In this document: one piece after another, positions 8,340 through 17,144 of the stretch
Position numbering within the stretch: the first letter of the stretch is position 1
How the letters are laid out: every line of letters starts with the position of its first letter
Source: Hymenobacter busanensis
GTDB taxonomy: Bacteria > Bacteroidota > Bacteroidia > Cytophagales > Hymenobacteraceae
NCBI RefSeq assembly: GCF_008727865.1
Contig: NZ_VTWU01000002.1
Span: forward strand, 62,001 to 126,000
Reading direction: 5' to 3'
Length of the DNA stretch: 64,000 nt
Notes under the pieces: generated by a model
What the model was told of the DNA's origin: nothing
Databases searched by the model: none
What the model saw: only the letters and a program-made list of their open reading frames with translations
Program-made: the position numbers and the translations under genes

Positions 8340-9263
8340 ATGAAACGCTTATTACTCCCTTTGCTGGCATTCCTGACGCTGGGCGCCTCCGCTAGTGTTG
8401 CTCAAACGATGCCCGTTCCCCAAGGCACCCTCGAAAACTGGGTAACCCGCAACGGCGCCGAGGCCCCGCAAGGCTGGCAAACCACCGACGACCTGATTGC
8501 CGGCGTGTTTGGCTTGCCCATCACTTCGGGTACTGTGGCCAAATCCACCGACAAGCACGGTGGAACCTTTGCGGCCAAGCTCGAAACGAAAACCGCTCCG
8601 CTAATCGGTACGGTGCCCGGCTTGCTCATTCTTGGCAACAGCCTCAACCTGAGCAGCGACTTCCCCGGTGGCGCGCCGTTCACGTCGCGCCCGGCCAACA
8701 TGCAGTTCTACTACAAGCTGGCCGGTGCCAGCGCCGTGGCCGACTCCGCTTCCATCAGCGTGTTCCTGACCAAAACCACCGCCGGCGTAACCCAGGAAGT
8801 AGCCTACGGCGACATGTACTTCCGCCAATTGGCCAGCAGCTACACGCTGGCCACGGTGCCCCTCACCTACAGCTCCGCCGTAGCTCCCGACTCTATCCGC
8901 ATCCTCATCAGCACCGGCGACGCCAACACCATCACGGTGGGCACTTCGCTGCTGATTGACGACGTGGTGATGACCGGCACGGCTACCCCGGCCCGCGACG
9001 CCAAGCACACGGACAACCTCCTGGCCGTGTACCCCAACCCCAGCACCGGCGGCAAGTTCGCGCTCGACGCCCGCCAGCAGCCGGCTTTGCTGAACGCTGC
9101 CTACACCGTAACCGACATTACGGGCCGCACCGTGCTGCAGCAAGCCGCCACTACCGGCGCCAGCACCCGCACCATCGACCTGAGCAACCAGCCCGCCGGC
9201 ATATACACCCTGCGCGTGGCCGCCGCCGAAGGCTCACTGGTTCGCCGCCTGATTGTGCGTTAG
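8340..9263 (+). CDS. Secreted protein with T9SS type A sorting domain, unknown function
   Basis: The chosen start, ATG 8340, opens a signal peptide (MKRLLLPLLAFLTLGASASV followed by AQT). Starting at 8280 would add residues that overlap the promoter. The protein is 307 residues. The central part (about residues 25-215, beginning VPQGTLENW) looks like a jelly-roll or galactose-binding-like beta sandwich, a pattern seen in Bacteroidota surface proteins before a sorting domain (ANMQFYYKLAG). The last 75 residues are a type A sorting domain: LLAVYPNPSTGGKF, then a GRTVLQQ strand, and PAGIYTLRV before a final basic end. It is therefore exported and anchored or released by T9SS. A terminator follows 26 bp after the stop. 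Confidence 0.82.
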   Translation: MKRLLLPLLAFLTLGASASVAQTMPVPQGTLENWVTRNGAEAPQGWQTTDDLIAGVFGLPITSGTVAKSTDKHGGTFAAKLETKTAPLIGTVPGLLILGNSLNLSSDFPGGAPFTSRPANMQFYYKLAGASAVADSASISVFLTKTTAGVTQEVAYGDMYFRQLASSYTLATVPLTYSSAVAPDSIRILISTGDANTITVGTSLLIDDVVMTGTATPARDAKHTDNLLAVYPNPSTGGKFALDARQQPALLNAAYTVTDITGRTVLQQAATTGASTRTIDLSNQPAGIYTLRVAAAEGSLVRRLIVR

Positions 9264-9289
9264 TCACTCCTACGTTCAGCTAGTTCTGC

Positions 9290-9323
9290 AAACCGCCCGG
9301 CCTGCGCCGGGCGGTTTTGTTTT
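9290..9323 (+). terminator. Terminator after the T9SS cargo gene
   Basis: A 12-bp stem (AAACCGCCCGGC at 9290-9301, GCCGGGCGGTTT at 9306-9317) with a 4-base loop is followed by TGTTTTT. Confidence 0.92.
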
Positions 9324-9504
9324 TGGCCGCCCCGCAGATATTTCGCGCAAGTCGCCTTCGCCGCCCAGACCTTCCCTACCCAGGCAGCCTGCTCTTTCCA
9401 AGCCGCGACTGGCAGATGGCTGCGCCCGGCGCTTGTTTCGTGTTCCGGCAACCAGCCGGTGCTTATCTTGCTGGCGGGCTGCTGGTAGTCCGTTGTCTGC
9501 TCCG

Positions 9505-10632
9505 TTGGCTGTGTCCGAAGCGCCTTCCTCTCCTGTTGGTTTTCCACCTGTTCCGCGCTGGCGGCGGTTGCTAGCCGTGCTACGCCGCACGGTTACGGTG
9601 CCGGCCGAGGGCATCGGGTACCTCTTTCAGACCGGCCGCAGCTACCGCCACTTTCTGCTGCCGGCCCTCAACGGGGCCATCGGCGACCAGCTGGCGGCCC
9701 GCCACGACCGGCGCGCCATTGCCATGAGCTTCCGCCACGGCGGGCGCGATGTAGCCGTGGCCGATTTGCCGTTGGCTGGGCAACCGCCGCAACGCACGGT
9801 GGTGTTTGTGCACGGACTGATGGGCGACGAATACATCTGGCAGCAGGGCCCGCCCGACGTACCGCGCTACGGCCCGCAGCTGGCCCGCGACGCCGACGTG
9901 CGCTGCCTCTACGTGCGCTACAACACCGGCCGGCACATTTCCGAAAACGGCCGCGACCTGAGTCGCCTGCTCACGGAACTGGTAACCACCTGGCCCGAAA
10001 CCGTGGCCGATTTGGTGCTGGTGGGCCACTCGATGGGCGGGCTGGTCATCCGCTCGGCCGGCTACTACGCGGCACTGCCACCAGAAGCGGCTGCGGAGCC
10101 TAACACTGACAACGCCCAATCGGCAGCTAACAAGGCCACTACTGTTTCGTGGGCGGCACGCCTGCGCAGCGTGTTTCTGCTGGGCGTGCCCAACGAAGGC
10201 TCGTTTTTGGAGCAGCACAGCTTTCTGACCGCCTTGCTGCTGCGCAAGCTCAACCTGCGCCCCACCCGTTTCGTGGCCGATACCATTGACCGGCGCTCCA
10301 ACGGCATCCGCGACCTGCGGCACGCCCGCCTGGTCGACGAGGACTGGCTCAGCCCGCACGCCGACGACCTGCTGCCGCCGCGCACGCCCGTGCCGCCATT
10401 GCCCGGCGTTGCCTACCACGTGCTGGCCGGCTCGCTCCTGAAAAACGCCGAATCCATTCTCGCCCGCTACTTCGGCGACGGATTGGTGGGCGGCAGCAGC
10501 GCTACCGGCGACATTTTTGGGCCCAGGGCTGCGTTTCAGGGGCAAGTGCACGTGCGCATGTTTCCGCGGCAGCACCACGGCACTTTGCTGGCCAATACGG
10601 AGGTGTACCAGTACCTGCGGGAGCATCTATAG
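9505..10632 (+). CDS. Alpha/beta-hydrolase (lipase/esterase-like)
   Basis: The conserved protein starts around LAVSEAPSSP, with TTG 9505 or GTG 9511 as the likely start; the open frame continues upstream into the previous terminator and is not credible there. From TTG it has 375 residues. The alpha/beta-hydrolase core runs from about residue 95: TVVFVHGLMGDEYIW holds the oxyanion HG motif, and LVLVGHSMGGLVIRSAG holds the nucleophile Ser of GHSMGG. A late HHGTLL segment (RQHHGTLLANTEVY) supplies the probable catalytic His. No signal peptide is visible. The fold suggests a lipase or esterase of the PGAP1/triacylglycerol-lipase-like kind; the substrate is unknown. Start choice is the uncertain part. 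Confidence 0.8.
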   Translation: MAVSEAPSSPVGFPPVPRWRRLLAVLRRTVTVPAEGIGYLFQTGRSYRHFLLPALNGAIGDQLAARHDRRAIAMSFRHGGRDVAVADLPLAGQPPQRTVVFVHGLMGDEYIWQQGPPDVPRYGPQLARDADVRCLYVRYNTGRHISENGRDLSRLLTELVTTWPETVADLVLVGHSMGGLVIRSAGYYAALPPEAAAEPNTDNAQSAANKATTVSWAARLRSVFLLGVPNEGSFLEQHSFLTALLLRKLNLRPTRFVADTIDRRSNGIRDLRHARLVDEDWLSPHADDLLPPRTPVPPLPGVAYHVLAGSLLKNAESILARYFGDGLVGGSSATGDIFGPRAAFQGQVHVRMFPRQHHGTLLANTEVYQYLREHL

Positions 10633-10692
10633 GAAGTTAGTAATGGCCTCCGAGAGCTTACGCTCAACATTATCGAGGTAGTGATATAGCAT

Positions 10693-10740
10693 AAAAGCCG
10701 TCGTGCCATGCTTCCGAGGAGGCATGGCACGACGGCTTTT
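10693..10740. terminator. Bidirectional terminator between the alpha/beta hydrolase and GH31 genes
   Basis: Arms of 19 bp (10693-10711 and 10722-10740) begin with AAAA and end with TTTT around a 10-base loop, so it can stop transcription from either side. The flanking genes end at 10632 (+) and 10760 (-). Confidence 0.93.
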
Positions 10741-10759
10741 GACGTTCCGGCGGGGCGGG

Positions 10760-13210
10760 CTATTGGCCCCAGCTCACCGCCAACTCCTGAAAACCGGCGG
10801 GCACCACCAACTGCGGCAGCTCCCGGCTTTTGCCAACAGCCTGCGGCTTCACTTCCACCGCAGCGCCATCGACGGTGGCAGTAAAAGAGCTGTCGGCGGG
10901 CAGGCCGTGCAGAATGACGCGGCAGGTTGTCCAGGACGGTTGGAAGTCGCCTTCGGTTTTCTGGATCAGGTGCAGGCCGCTTACGCCACCCTGCACTGTG
11001 AAGTGGCGCACCGTGGCCTGGCCGTTTTCGTAGCCGTAGCCTTCGCCGCCGTCGTCGTAGAGGGTGCTGGTTTCGCGGCCTTCTTTGTGGTACACGTGCA
11101 GCATAAGTTCCTGCACCTGCTGCTCGCCCACGTACTGCATCACGGGGTAGTGGGGCAGCACGGCGCCGGCCTTCACGTAGAGCGGAATGCGGTTGAGCGG
11201 GGCCGCGGCCCACACTTCGGCGCCGCCTTCGCGCAACTCGTCGGTCCAGTAGTAGTACCACTCGCCGCGGGGCAGGTACAGCCAGCGGCCGTCTACGCCG
11301 GCCTGCGTGATGGGGCACACCAGCAGGTGGTCACCTACCCCGAACTCGGCCATGCGCTGGTAGGTTTCGGGGTCGTTCTGGTCGAGGTAGGCCAGCGGCC
11401 GGAGCATGGGCGTGCCCTGCCGCACGTACTGCCAAAACGCGGTGTAGATGTAGGGCAGCAGCTTGTAGCGCAGCTCAATGAAGTGCCGGGCCAGGTCGGC
11501 GTACTCTTCGCCGAAGGACCAGGGTTCCTGGTCGCCGTGGTCGCCGCTGCTGTGGGTGCGGAAGAACGGGTGGAAGGCCCCCAGCGCCACCCAGCGGGCG
11601 TACAGCTCGCCGTCGGGGGTGTTGATGAAGCCGCCGATGTCGGAGCCCACGAAGCTAAAGCCCGAGATGCTCAGGCGCTGGCACTGGATGTTGGCCAGCC
11701 ACAGGTGCTCCCAACTGGCCACGTTGTCGCCGGTCCAGCCGGAGGAATAGCGCTGCCCGCCCGCGTAGGTGCTGCGCGTGATGGTGAAGGGCCGGTTGGG
11801 GTACGCGAAGCGTTTCACGCCCTCGTTGGTGGCGCGGGCCATCTGCATGCCGTACACGTTGTGGGCTTTTTTGTGCGAGGCAGAGTTGCCGTCGTAGTCG
11901 AAGCGCACGTCGTCGGGGAAAGTGCCTTTCTCGAACACGGCCGGCTCGTTCATGTCGTTCCACACGCCGCGCACGCCCACGTCCTCAATCAGCCCTTTAA
12001 AAAGGCCGGCCCACCACTCGCGCACCGCGGGGCGGGTGTAGTCGGGGAAGTTGCAGAGGCCGGGCCACACCGAGCCCTTCATCAGCGGGCCGTCGGCGCG
12101 GCGGCAGAAGTAGTCGTTTGCGAGGCCCTGCTGGTAGACGTCGTACTGCGAGTCGATTTTGATGCCGGGGTCAATAATGACCACCGTTTTGAACCCGTCG
12201 TCGGCCAGCTCGCGCACCATTTTCTGGGGCTCGGGGAAGTGCTCCGGGCTCCAGGTGAAGCAACGGTAGCCGTCCATGTAGTCGATGTCGAGGTAGAGCG
12301 CGTCGCAGGGAATGCGGCGCTTGCGAAACTCGGCCCCGATGCCCTTGAAAAGCGAATCGGGGTAGTAGCTCCACTTGCACTGGTGGTAGCCCAGGGCCCA
12401 GAGCGGCGGTAATTCGGGCGTGCCCGTGAGCAGGGTGTACTCCTGGCTGACTTCGGTGAGCGAGGGGCCGTAGATGAAGTAAAAGTTCATCTCGCCGCCG
12501 TGCGACCAGAAACTGGTCACGTCGGCGCGCTCGGCGGCAAAGTCGAAGTAGCTCTTGAAGGAGTTGTCGAAAAAGATGCCGTAGGCCAGCTTTTGGTGCA
12601 GGGCCAGGAAAAACGGAATGTTCTTGTAGAGCGGGTCGGAGCCCTTCACGTAGCCGTAGGTATCGGAGCCCCAGTTGCAGAAGCGCTGCCCGCGCAGGTT
12701 CATGTTGGCGGGCTTGTCGCCGAGGCCGAAGTAGTGCACGCCGGGCTGCACCTGCTGGCTCATCTTCACGATGTCGTTGCCCGAATCCCAGTCGTACTCC
12801 CAATGGAAGCCTTTTTCGTACTCGCAGAGCACCGCGCCCGAGCGGTTGAGCAGCCGCACGTGCAGGTTGTCTTTGCCGATGGTGCAGATGAGGCGGCCGG
12901 TGGTGAGGCGGTAGTGGTCGGCCTTTTCCACAAACTCCAGCAAACTGGGCTGGCGCCGGGCGGGCACGCCCTCGGGAAAGGCGTAGCTGAAATCGGGGGC
13001 AAACTGGCCGTCGGTGGCGTACCGAAAGCGCAGCACCTTGTCGTTGACGACCTGCACGCGCAGGGCCACGCCGTTTTGGCAGGTGAAGGTAAAATCGGCA
13101 GCCGCCTCGTTGGCGTCGCAGCGGACTACGCGGTCCGGAAAAAACTCGTGCTTGGCTTTTTCGGCCAAGTCGTTGATCATGTAATTGAGTTCCTGAATCG
13201 ACTCGTCCAT
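10760..13210 (-). CDS. Glycoside hydrolase family 31 alpha-glucosidase
   Basis: The 816-residue protein is a complete GH31 enzyme that releases glucose from alpha-glucans by a retaining mechanism. The nucleophile region GVWNDMNEPAVF lies near residue 417 and carries the catalytic Asp of the WNDMNEP motif. The acid/base region SSGWTGDNVASWEHL lies near residue 492. An N-terminal beta-sandwich precedes the barrel, with YFGLGDKPANMNLRG near residue 160, and a C-terminal beta domain follows. No signal peptide is visible, so the enzyme is probably cytoplasmic. With the branching enzyme 4 kb downstream it suggests turnover of glycogen or imported maltodextrins. Confidence 0.96.
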   Translation of the reverse strand: MDESIQELNYMINDLAEKAKHEFFPDRVVRCDANEAAADFTFTCQNGVALRVQVVNDKVLRFRYATDGQFAPDFSYAFPEGVPARRQPSLLEFVEKADHYRLTTGRLICTIGKDNLHVRLLNRSGAVLCEYEKGFHWEYDWDSGNDIVKMSQQVQPGVHYFGLGDKPANMNLRGQRFCNWGSDTYGYVKGSDPLYKNIPFFLALHQKLAYGIFFDNSFKSYFDFAAERADVTSFWSHGGEMNFYFIYGPSLTEVSQEYTLLTGTPELPPLWALGYHQCKWSYYPDSLFKGIGAEFRKRRIPCDALYLDIDYMDGYRCFTWSPEHFPEPQKMVRELADDGFKTVVIIDPGIKIDSQYDVYQQGLANDYFCRRADGPLMKGSVWPGLCNFPDYTRPAVREWWAGLFKGLIEDVGVRGVWNDMNEPAVFEKGTFPDDVRFDYDGNSASHKKAHNVYGMQMARATNEGVKRFAYPNRPFTITRSTYAGGQRYSSGWTGDNVASWEHLWLANIQCQRLSISGFSFVGSDIGGFINTPDGELYARWVALGAFHPFFRTHSSGDHGDQEPWSFGEEYADLARHFIELRYKLLPYIYTAFWQYVRQGTPMLRPLAYLDQNDPETYQRMAEFGVGDHLLVCPITQAGVDGRWLYLPRGEWYYYWTDELREGGAEVWAAAPLNRIPLYVKAGAVLPHYPVMQYVGEQQVQELMLHVYHKEGRETSTLYDDGGEGYGYENGQATVRHFTVQGGVSGLHLIQKTEGDFQPSWTTCRVILHGLPADSSFTATVDGAAVEVKPQAVGKSRELPQLVVPAGFQELAVSWGQ

Positions 13211-13268
13211 GTCAGCTCTGCTTCAGGGGTGGGCAACTAAGAAAGGGTGCCGTGAGTAGGCAATAAAA

Positions 13269-13310
13269 CGGCCCGCCCCGAGTGGGCGGGCCGCCTAAGC
13301 CCGCAAAGTA
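13269..13310 (-). promoter_or_regulatory. Promoter and 5-prime hairpin in the leader of the GH31 gene
   Basis: On the minus strand, TACTTTG (13310-13304) is a -7-type box. A 10-bp GC stem (13293-13284 with 13278-13269) follows a few bases after the expected start site, and TTTTATTG follows the stem. The stem plus T run looks like an intrinsic terminator placed at the very start of the GH31 leader. It could be an attenuator or simply a 5-prime stabilising stem. Confidence 0.5.
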
Positions 13311-13328
13311 AGCACGAATTCGCAGGAA

Positions 13329-13336
13329 TATATTTG
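13329..13336 (+). promoter_or_regulatory. -7 promoter box for the glycosyltransferase-like gene
   Basis: TATATTTG is a perfect TAnnTTTG match, 47 bp before ATG 13383. It is divergent from the GH31 promoter. Confidence 0.6.
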
Positions 13337-13382
13337 CCGGGGCGCTGCTTGGGGGCGGCGGTTCGTCTGCATATTGCGCGCT

Positions 13383-14378
13383 ATGGATTCTGCTACGTCT
13401 TCTGCCGTTTTGCTATTGAGTTGGGCCGATGCGCCCGGCGCGCTGCACACCGCGCACGCCCTTGGTTCGCGCGCCCGGGTGCAGCTGTGGGTACCCCAGC
13501 CCCTGCCCGCCACCCTCGATGCCAGCGCCGTGCACGTGGCCGAGCTGAACGGCCCAGTAGCGGCCAGCTTCCGCTCGAAACCAGACAGCAATTTGCAGAC
13601 GCCGGCGTTTCCCTACCTCGGCGCCAGCAGCCCGCAGCCTGCAGGCCGGCGCCACCACGTGGCAATACCCGCTGCACCCTATGTGGGCTCGTCGGCCGGC
13701 ACCAATGCCGCCGGGCCGGCTTTGCAACCGTCAACGCCCGAAACCACCGAAGTCGAAACACCGCTGACGTTGGGCGAAACGCCCGAAGTTCCTGCCGAGC
13801 CGGGCGCGGCCGAAGCGGCCGCGCTTAGCAGCCCCGCGCCCGCGCTGCCGGACGTGCTGCCCGACGGTCTGCCGGCTGACCACGGACAACATGATGCGGC
13901 CGAATTGGAAATGGCGCCGCCCCCGTCGCAAGCTGCCCCCGCCGCTCAGCCCACCCAGGAAGCCGCTACCGCGCCCGCCGAAGATTTTACCCAGCTGAAT
14001 TTCCGCATCATTCAATACGCACGCCACGCCGTGCAGCGCGCCGCCAGCACCCCGTTTGAGGTGATTGTGGCCGCCGAATGGCCCACCTGGTTGGCGGCCG
14101 TGGAGCTGCGCCAGCTCACACGCCGGCCCTTGGTGCTGCAGGTTGGCGCTTCGCCTGTGGAGCAGGTGCCCACCGCCGACCGCGGTTGGGTGGGTGCCTT
14201 GGAGCGCCTGGCCCTGCGCCACGCCGACGTGCTCTGGGTGCCCGACGAAGCCACCGCCCAGCGCATTTCGGCGCAGTACCACCTGCCCGCCAGCCGTTTC
14301 CGGGTATTGGCCGACCGCAACGCCCCCAACCTGACCGCCGCGCTGGTGCTGCAGGCCCGGCAACTGCCAGATGCCTAA
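13383..14378 (+). CDS. Degenerate half-size GT4-like glycosyltransferase (N-terminal domain only)
   Basis: The 331-residue protein resembles the N-terminal Rossmann half of GT4-type glycogen-synthase-like enzymes. An opening strand (AVLLLSWADAPGALHTAHAL) corresponds to the family LGWEFPP region. After a disordered Pro/Ala/Glu-rich insert at about 95-200 comes NFRIIQYARHAVQRA, then FEVIVAAEWPTW where active enzymes have a DVIHAHDW motif, RRPLVLQV in place of the PLVxHVH strand, and ADVLWVPDEATAQRI where they have aDxVitVSxxT. The C-terminal donor-binding domain is absent. The missing His/Asp and missing half make it unlikely to be catalytic. The next gene has a promoter in its stop codon. Function is unknown; a regulatory or scaffold partner of glycogen metabolism is a hypothesis. 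Confidence 0.6.
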   Translation: MDSATSSAVLLLSWADAPGALHTAHALGSRARVQLWVPQPLPATLDASAVHVAELNGPVAASFRSKPDSNLQTPAFPYLGASSPQPAGRRHHVAIPAAPYVGSSAGTNAAGPALQPSTPETTEVETPLTLGETPEVPAEPGAAEAAALSSPAPALPDVLPDGLPADHGQHDAAELEMAPPPSQAAPAAQPTQEAATAPAEDFTQLNFRIIQYARHAVQRAASTPFEVIVAAEWPTWLAAVELRQLTRRPLVLQVGASPVEQVPTADRGWVGALERLALRHADVLWVPDEATAQRISAQYHLPASRFRVLADRNAPNLTAALVLQARQLPDA

Positions 14379-14383
14379 TTTTG
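14376..14383 (+). promoter_or_regulatory. -7 promoter box overlapping the stop codon of the previous gene
   Basis: TAATTTTG matches TAnnTTTG exactly and shares its TAA with the stop at 14376-14378. The next ATG is at 14409, so the leader would be about 20 nt. Confidence 0.6.
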
Positions 14384-14408
14384 CGCTGTACTTTCCATTC
14401 TGCTTTGC

Positions 14409-14897
14409 ATGAACACTCCCGCGCCTGCTTTCGAGCCCGAACACACTTTTGAAGCCGTACTCGAACTCGACAGCGAACATGGCGGCGTGTTTGTCATCAT
14501 TCCCTTCAACGTGGCCGAGGTGTACGGCACGCGCGGCCAGGTAAAAGTGCAGGCCACCTTCGACGGCTTTCCCTACCGCGGCAGCCTCGCCCCCATGGGC
14601 GACGGGCAGCACCTACTGGGCGTGCCGCGGCAAATCCGCAACGCCATCGAGAAAACCTGGGGCCACACCGTTACCGTGGCCCTGGCCAAAGACACCCAGC
14701 CGCGCGTAGCCGAAGTATCCGACGACTTTGCCCGAGCCCTGACCAACGCCGGTGCCCGGCAGAAGTTCGAAGACCTGTCGTACACCCACCAGAAGGAATT
14801 TACCCGCTGGGTGGAGGCCGCCAAGAGCACCGAAACCCGCTACGAGCGGATGAAAAAGGCGGTGGAAATGATTCTGGCCGGCCAAAAACGCAGCTAA
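14409..14897 (+). CDS. DUF1905 and YdeI/OmpD-associated domain protein
   Basis: The 162-residue protein has two parts. A DUF1905 beta-barrel spans about residues 10-95 (EAVLELDSEHGGVFVIIPFN, then YRGSLAPMGDGQHLLGVPRQ). A YdeI/OmpD-associated C-terminal helical segment follows at about 100-160, with DFARALTNAGARQKFEDLSY and HQKEFTRWVEAAKSTETRYE. It is cytoplasmic and its biochemical role is not established. Two more proteins of this type are encoded at 59334 and 60037. It sits between the glycosyltransferase-like gene and a convergent terminator. Confidence 0.85.
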   Translation: MNTPAPAFEPEHTFEAVLELDSEHGGVFVIIPFNVAEVYGTRGQVKVQATFDGFPYRGSLAPMGDGQHLLGVPRQIRNAIEKTWGHTVTVALAKDTQPRVAEVSDDFARALTNAGARQKFEDLSYTHQKEFTRWVEAAKSTETRYERMKKAVEMILAGQKRS

Positions 14898-14925
14898 CGG
14901 CTACCTACGCATTGTTCTAAACCGG

Positions 14926-14956
14926 CGGGGCCGGCAAGCTAAGCTTGCCGGCCCCG
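14926..14956. terminator. Palindrome between DUF1905 and glgB
   Basis: Fifteen-base arms (14926-14940, 14942-14956) are perfectly complementary around one base. It is placed between convergent genes ending at 14897 (+) and 15031 (-), but lacks a T-tract, so termination is likely and not certain. Confidence 0.65.
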
Positions 14957-15030
14957 CGTCGTTGAACGGAATCGTGGTGGTCGTTTGGACCTGGCGCGCC
15001 GCGGTTGGGCGCTGCTGCTTGCCGGCAGGT

Positions 15031-17082
15031 CTACTTTGTCGGCTGCAGCACCTGGGCCGTACGGCTGGGCAGGTACAGGCTCAGAAACGGCGTGCCGTGC
15101 TCGTCGGGCAGGGTGAAGTGCTGGGTGCCGGGGTCGATGCGGTCGAACCCACCGAAAGCGGCGCTGTCGGAGTTGAGCACGGGCGTGTAGGCACCGGCGG
15201 CACCGGCGAAGAAACGGTAATCGGCAATGCTGCGCTCGGGATGGAAGTTGAAGGCGAAGACGAGGCCGCCGCGCTCAAAGCAGAGCACCTTGTTCTCGTC
15301 GTCGAGGTGCAGCAGGCGGGCCGGCCCGGCGTTCAGGAAGTGGGTGCGGCGCTCCAGGCCCAGCATGGCTTGGTCGAAGAGCAGCCAGGCGTGGTAATAA
15401 AGGTCGGGGTTGTCGGCCAGGCTCCACTGCCGGCGGGCGTAGTGGTGGCTCCACTGGTTGCCCTCGCGCGGGAAGTCCACCCACTCGGGGTGGCCAAACT
15501 CGTTGCCGATGAAGTTCATGTAGGCCTCGCCGCCCGCGCCCAGCGTCACCAAGCGAATGAGTTTGTGCAGGGCCACGCCCCGGCCGGTTTCGAGGTCGGG
15601 CGAAGCGCTGCGCTGCATGCTGGTGTAAATGCGCGCGTCGAGCAGCCAGTGCGAAAGGGTTTTGTCGCCCACCAAAGCCTGGTCGTGCGACTCGCAGTAG
15701 GCCACGGTTTTTTCGCCGGCTCGGCGGTTGGTCAGCTCGTGCCAGAGGCCCCCGAGGCTCCAGTCTTCGTCGCGCTGGTGCTTGAGCTGCCGAATCCAGT
15801 AGTCGGGCAAGCCCATGGCCAGCCGGAAACCGAAGCCCAGGCCGCCCTCGGCTACGGGCCGCGCCAAACCGGGCATGCCGCTCATGTCTTCGGCAATCAG
15901 CAGGGCCGACTTTTTGATGTCGCGCACCAGCGTGGTGGCCAGCTGCAGGTACAGCACCGCATCGTCGTCCACTTCGGGGCCGAAATACTGGTCGTAGGAG
16001 CCGAAGCCCACGCCTTCGCCGTGGTGGTGGTAGAGCATGCTGGTCACGCCATCGAACCGGAAGCCATCGAAGTGAAACTCCTCCAGCCAGTAGCGCAGGT
16101 TGGAGAGCAGAAACTGCTGCACCTCGGGCCGGCCGTAGTCGAAGAGCAGGGAGTCCCAGCCGGGGTGCTGGCCGCGGCCACCGGCGTGGAAATACAGCGC
16201 ACCCGAGCCGTCGAGGTTGCCCAGGCCCTCGGCCTCGTTTTTCACGCTGTGCGAGTGCACCACGTCCATCACCACGGCCAGGCCGCGGCGGTGCGCTTCG
16301 TTCACAAGGTATTTCAGGTCTTCGGGCGGTCCGAAGCGGGCCGAGGGCGCGAAGAAATTGGCCACGTGGTAGCCAAACGAGCCGTAGTACGGGTGCTCGG
16401 CCACGGCCATCAGCTGCAGCACGTTGTAGCCCTCCTGCTGAATGCGGGGCAGAATCAGGTCGGCAAACTCGCGCCAGCCGCCCACGCGGCCGTCTTCGAG
16501 GGCCATGCCCACGTGGGCCTCGTAAATCAGCGGCTCCTTCACGTAGTTGGCCACCCGAAACGTCTGGTCGGTCCACTGAAACGCTTCGGCGGGGCGCCAC
16601 ACTTGGGCGCTGTAGTCCTTGCTGTGCTCGTCTTGCACCACGCGGCGCACGGCGGCAGGCAGCCGGTCGCGCTGGCCGTTGGCGGCGTGCACGTGCAGCT
16701 TGTAGCGGGAACCGTGCACGAGGTTGGGGAAGGTTTTTTCGGCCAGAAACACTTCCCACACGCCATCGTCGCGGCGCGTGAGCGGGGTGTAGGCCCGGTC
16801 CCACTGGTTGAAGTCGCCGGTGAGGAATACGGCCTGCGCGCCCGGCGCCCATTCCCGAAACCAGTAGCCGCGCCGCCGGGCATCGTAGTGCAGGCCGAGG
16901 AAGTTGTGGCGGGTGGCAAAGCGGGTGAGCGAGCCGCATTCGGCCGTAATTTCCTGCAACCGGTGCTGAAAGCGCGCCAGGCGGCGCTCCAAATCGGGGG
17001 CGTAGGGTTGCAGCCAGGGGTCGTGCTGCACCAGCGGAAGCAGCGGGGCAGCGGTGGGCGTAACAGAAGCGGCAGTTTCCAT
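15031..17082 (-). CDS. glgB: 1,4-alpha-glucan branching enzyme
   Basis: The 683-residue protein forms alpha-1,6 branches in glycogen. An N-terminal carbohydrate-binding module 48 region (GYWFREWAPGAQAVFLTGDF, about residues 70-110) precedes the GH13 barrel. The catalytic Asp lies in GFRFDGVTSMLY near residue 344, the catalytic Glu in LIAEDMSGMPG near residue 397, and the stabilising Asp in ESHDQALVGDKT near residue 465. Length and the VTSMLYHHHG sequence fit the GH13_8 (eukaryote-like) branching enzymes of Bacteroidota. No glycogen synthase, phosphorylase or debranching gene is in the window. Confidence 0.96.
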   Translation of the reverse strand: METAASVTPTAAPLLPLVQHDPWLQPYAPDLERRLARFQHRLQEITAECGSLTRFATRHNFLGLHYDARRRGYWFREWAPGAQAVFLTGDFNQWDRAYTPLTRRDDGVWEVFLAEKTFPNLVHGSRYKLHVHAANGQRDRLPAAVRRVVQDEHSKDYSAQVWRPAEAFQWTDQTFRVANYVKEPLIYEAHVGMALEDGRVGGWREFADLILPRIQQEGYNVLQLMAVAEHPYYGSFGYHVANFFAPSARFGPPEDLKYLVNEAHRRGLAVVMDVVHSHSVKNEAEGLGNLDGSGALYFHAGGRGQHPGWDSLLFDYGRPEVQQFLLSNLRYWLEEFHFDGFRFDGVTSMLYHHHGEGVGFGSYDQYFGPEVDDDAVLYLQLATTLVRDIKKSALLIAEDMSGMPGLARPVAEGGLGFGFRLAMGLPDYWIRQLKHQRDEDWSLGGLWHELTNRRAGEKTVAYCESHDQALVGDKTLSHWLLDARIYTSMQRSASPDLETGRGVALHKLIRLVTLGAGGEAYMNFIGNEFGHPEWVDFPREGNQWSHHYARRQWSLADNPDLYYHAWLLFDQAMLGLERRTHFLNAGPARLLHLDDENKVLCFERGGLVFAFNFHPERSIADYRFFAGAAGAYTPVLNSDSAAFGGFDRIDPGTQHFTLPDEHGTPFLSLYLPSRTAQVLQPTK

Positions 17083-17144
17083 ACAAAGCGGCGGTTAGGG
17101 CACAAGCAACGGCCGAACCAGCAACGCCGGTTCGGGGTTCAGCG

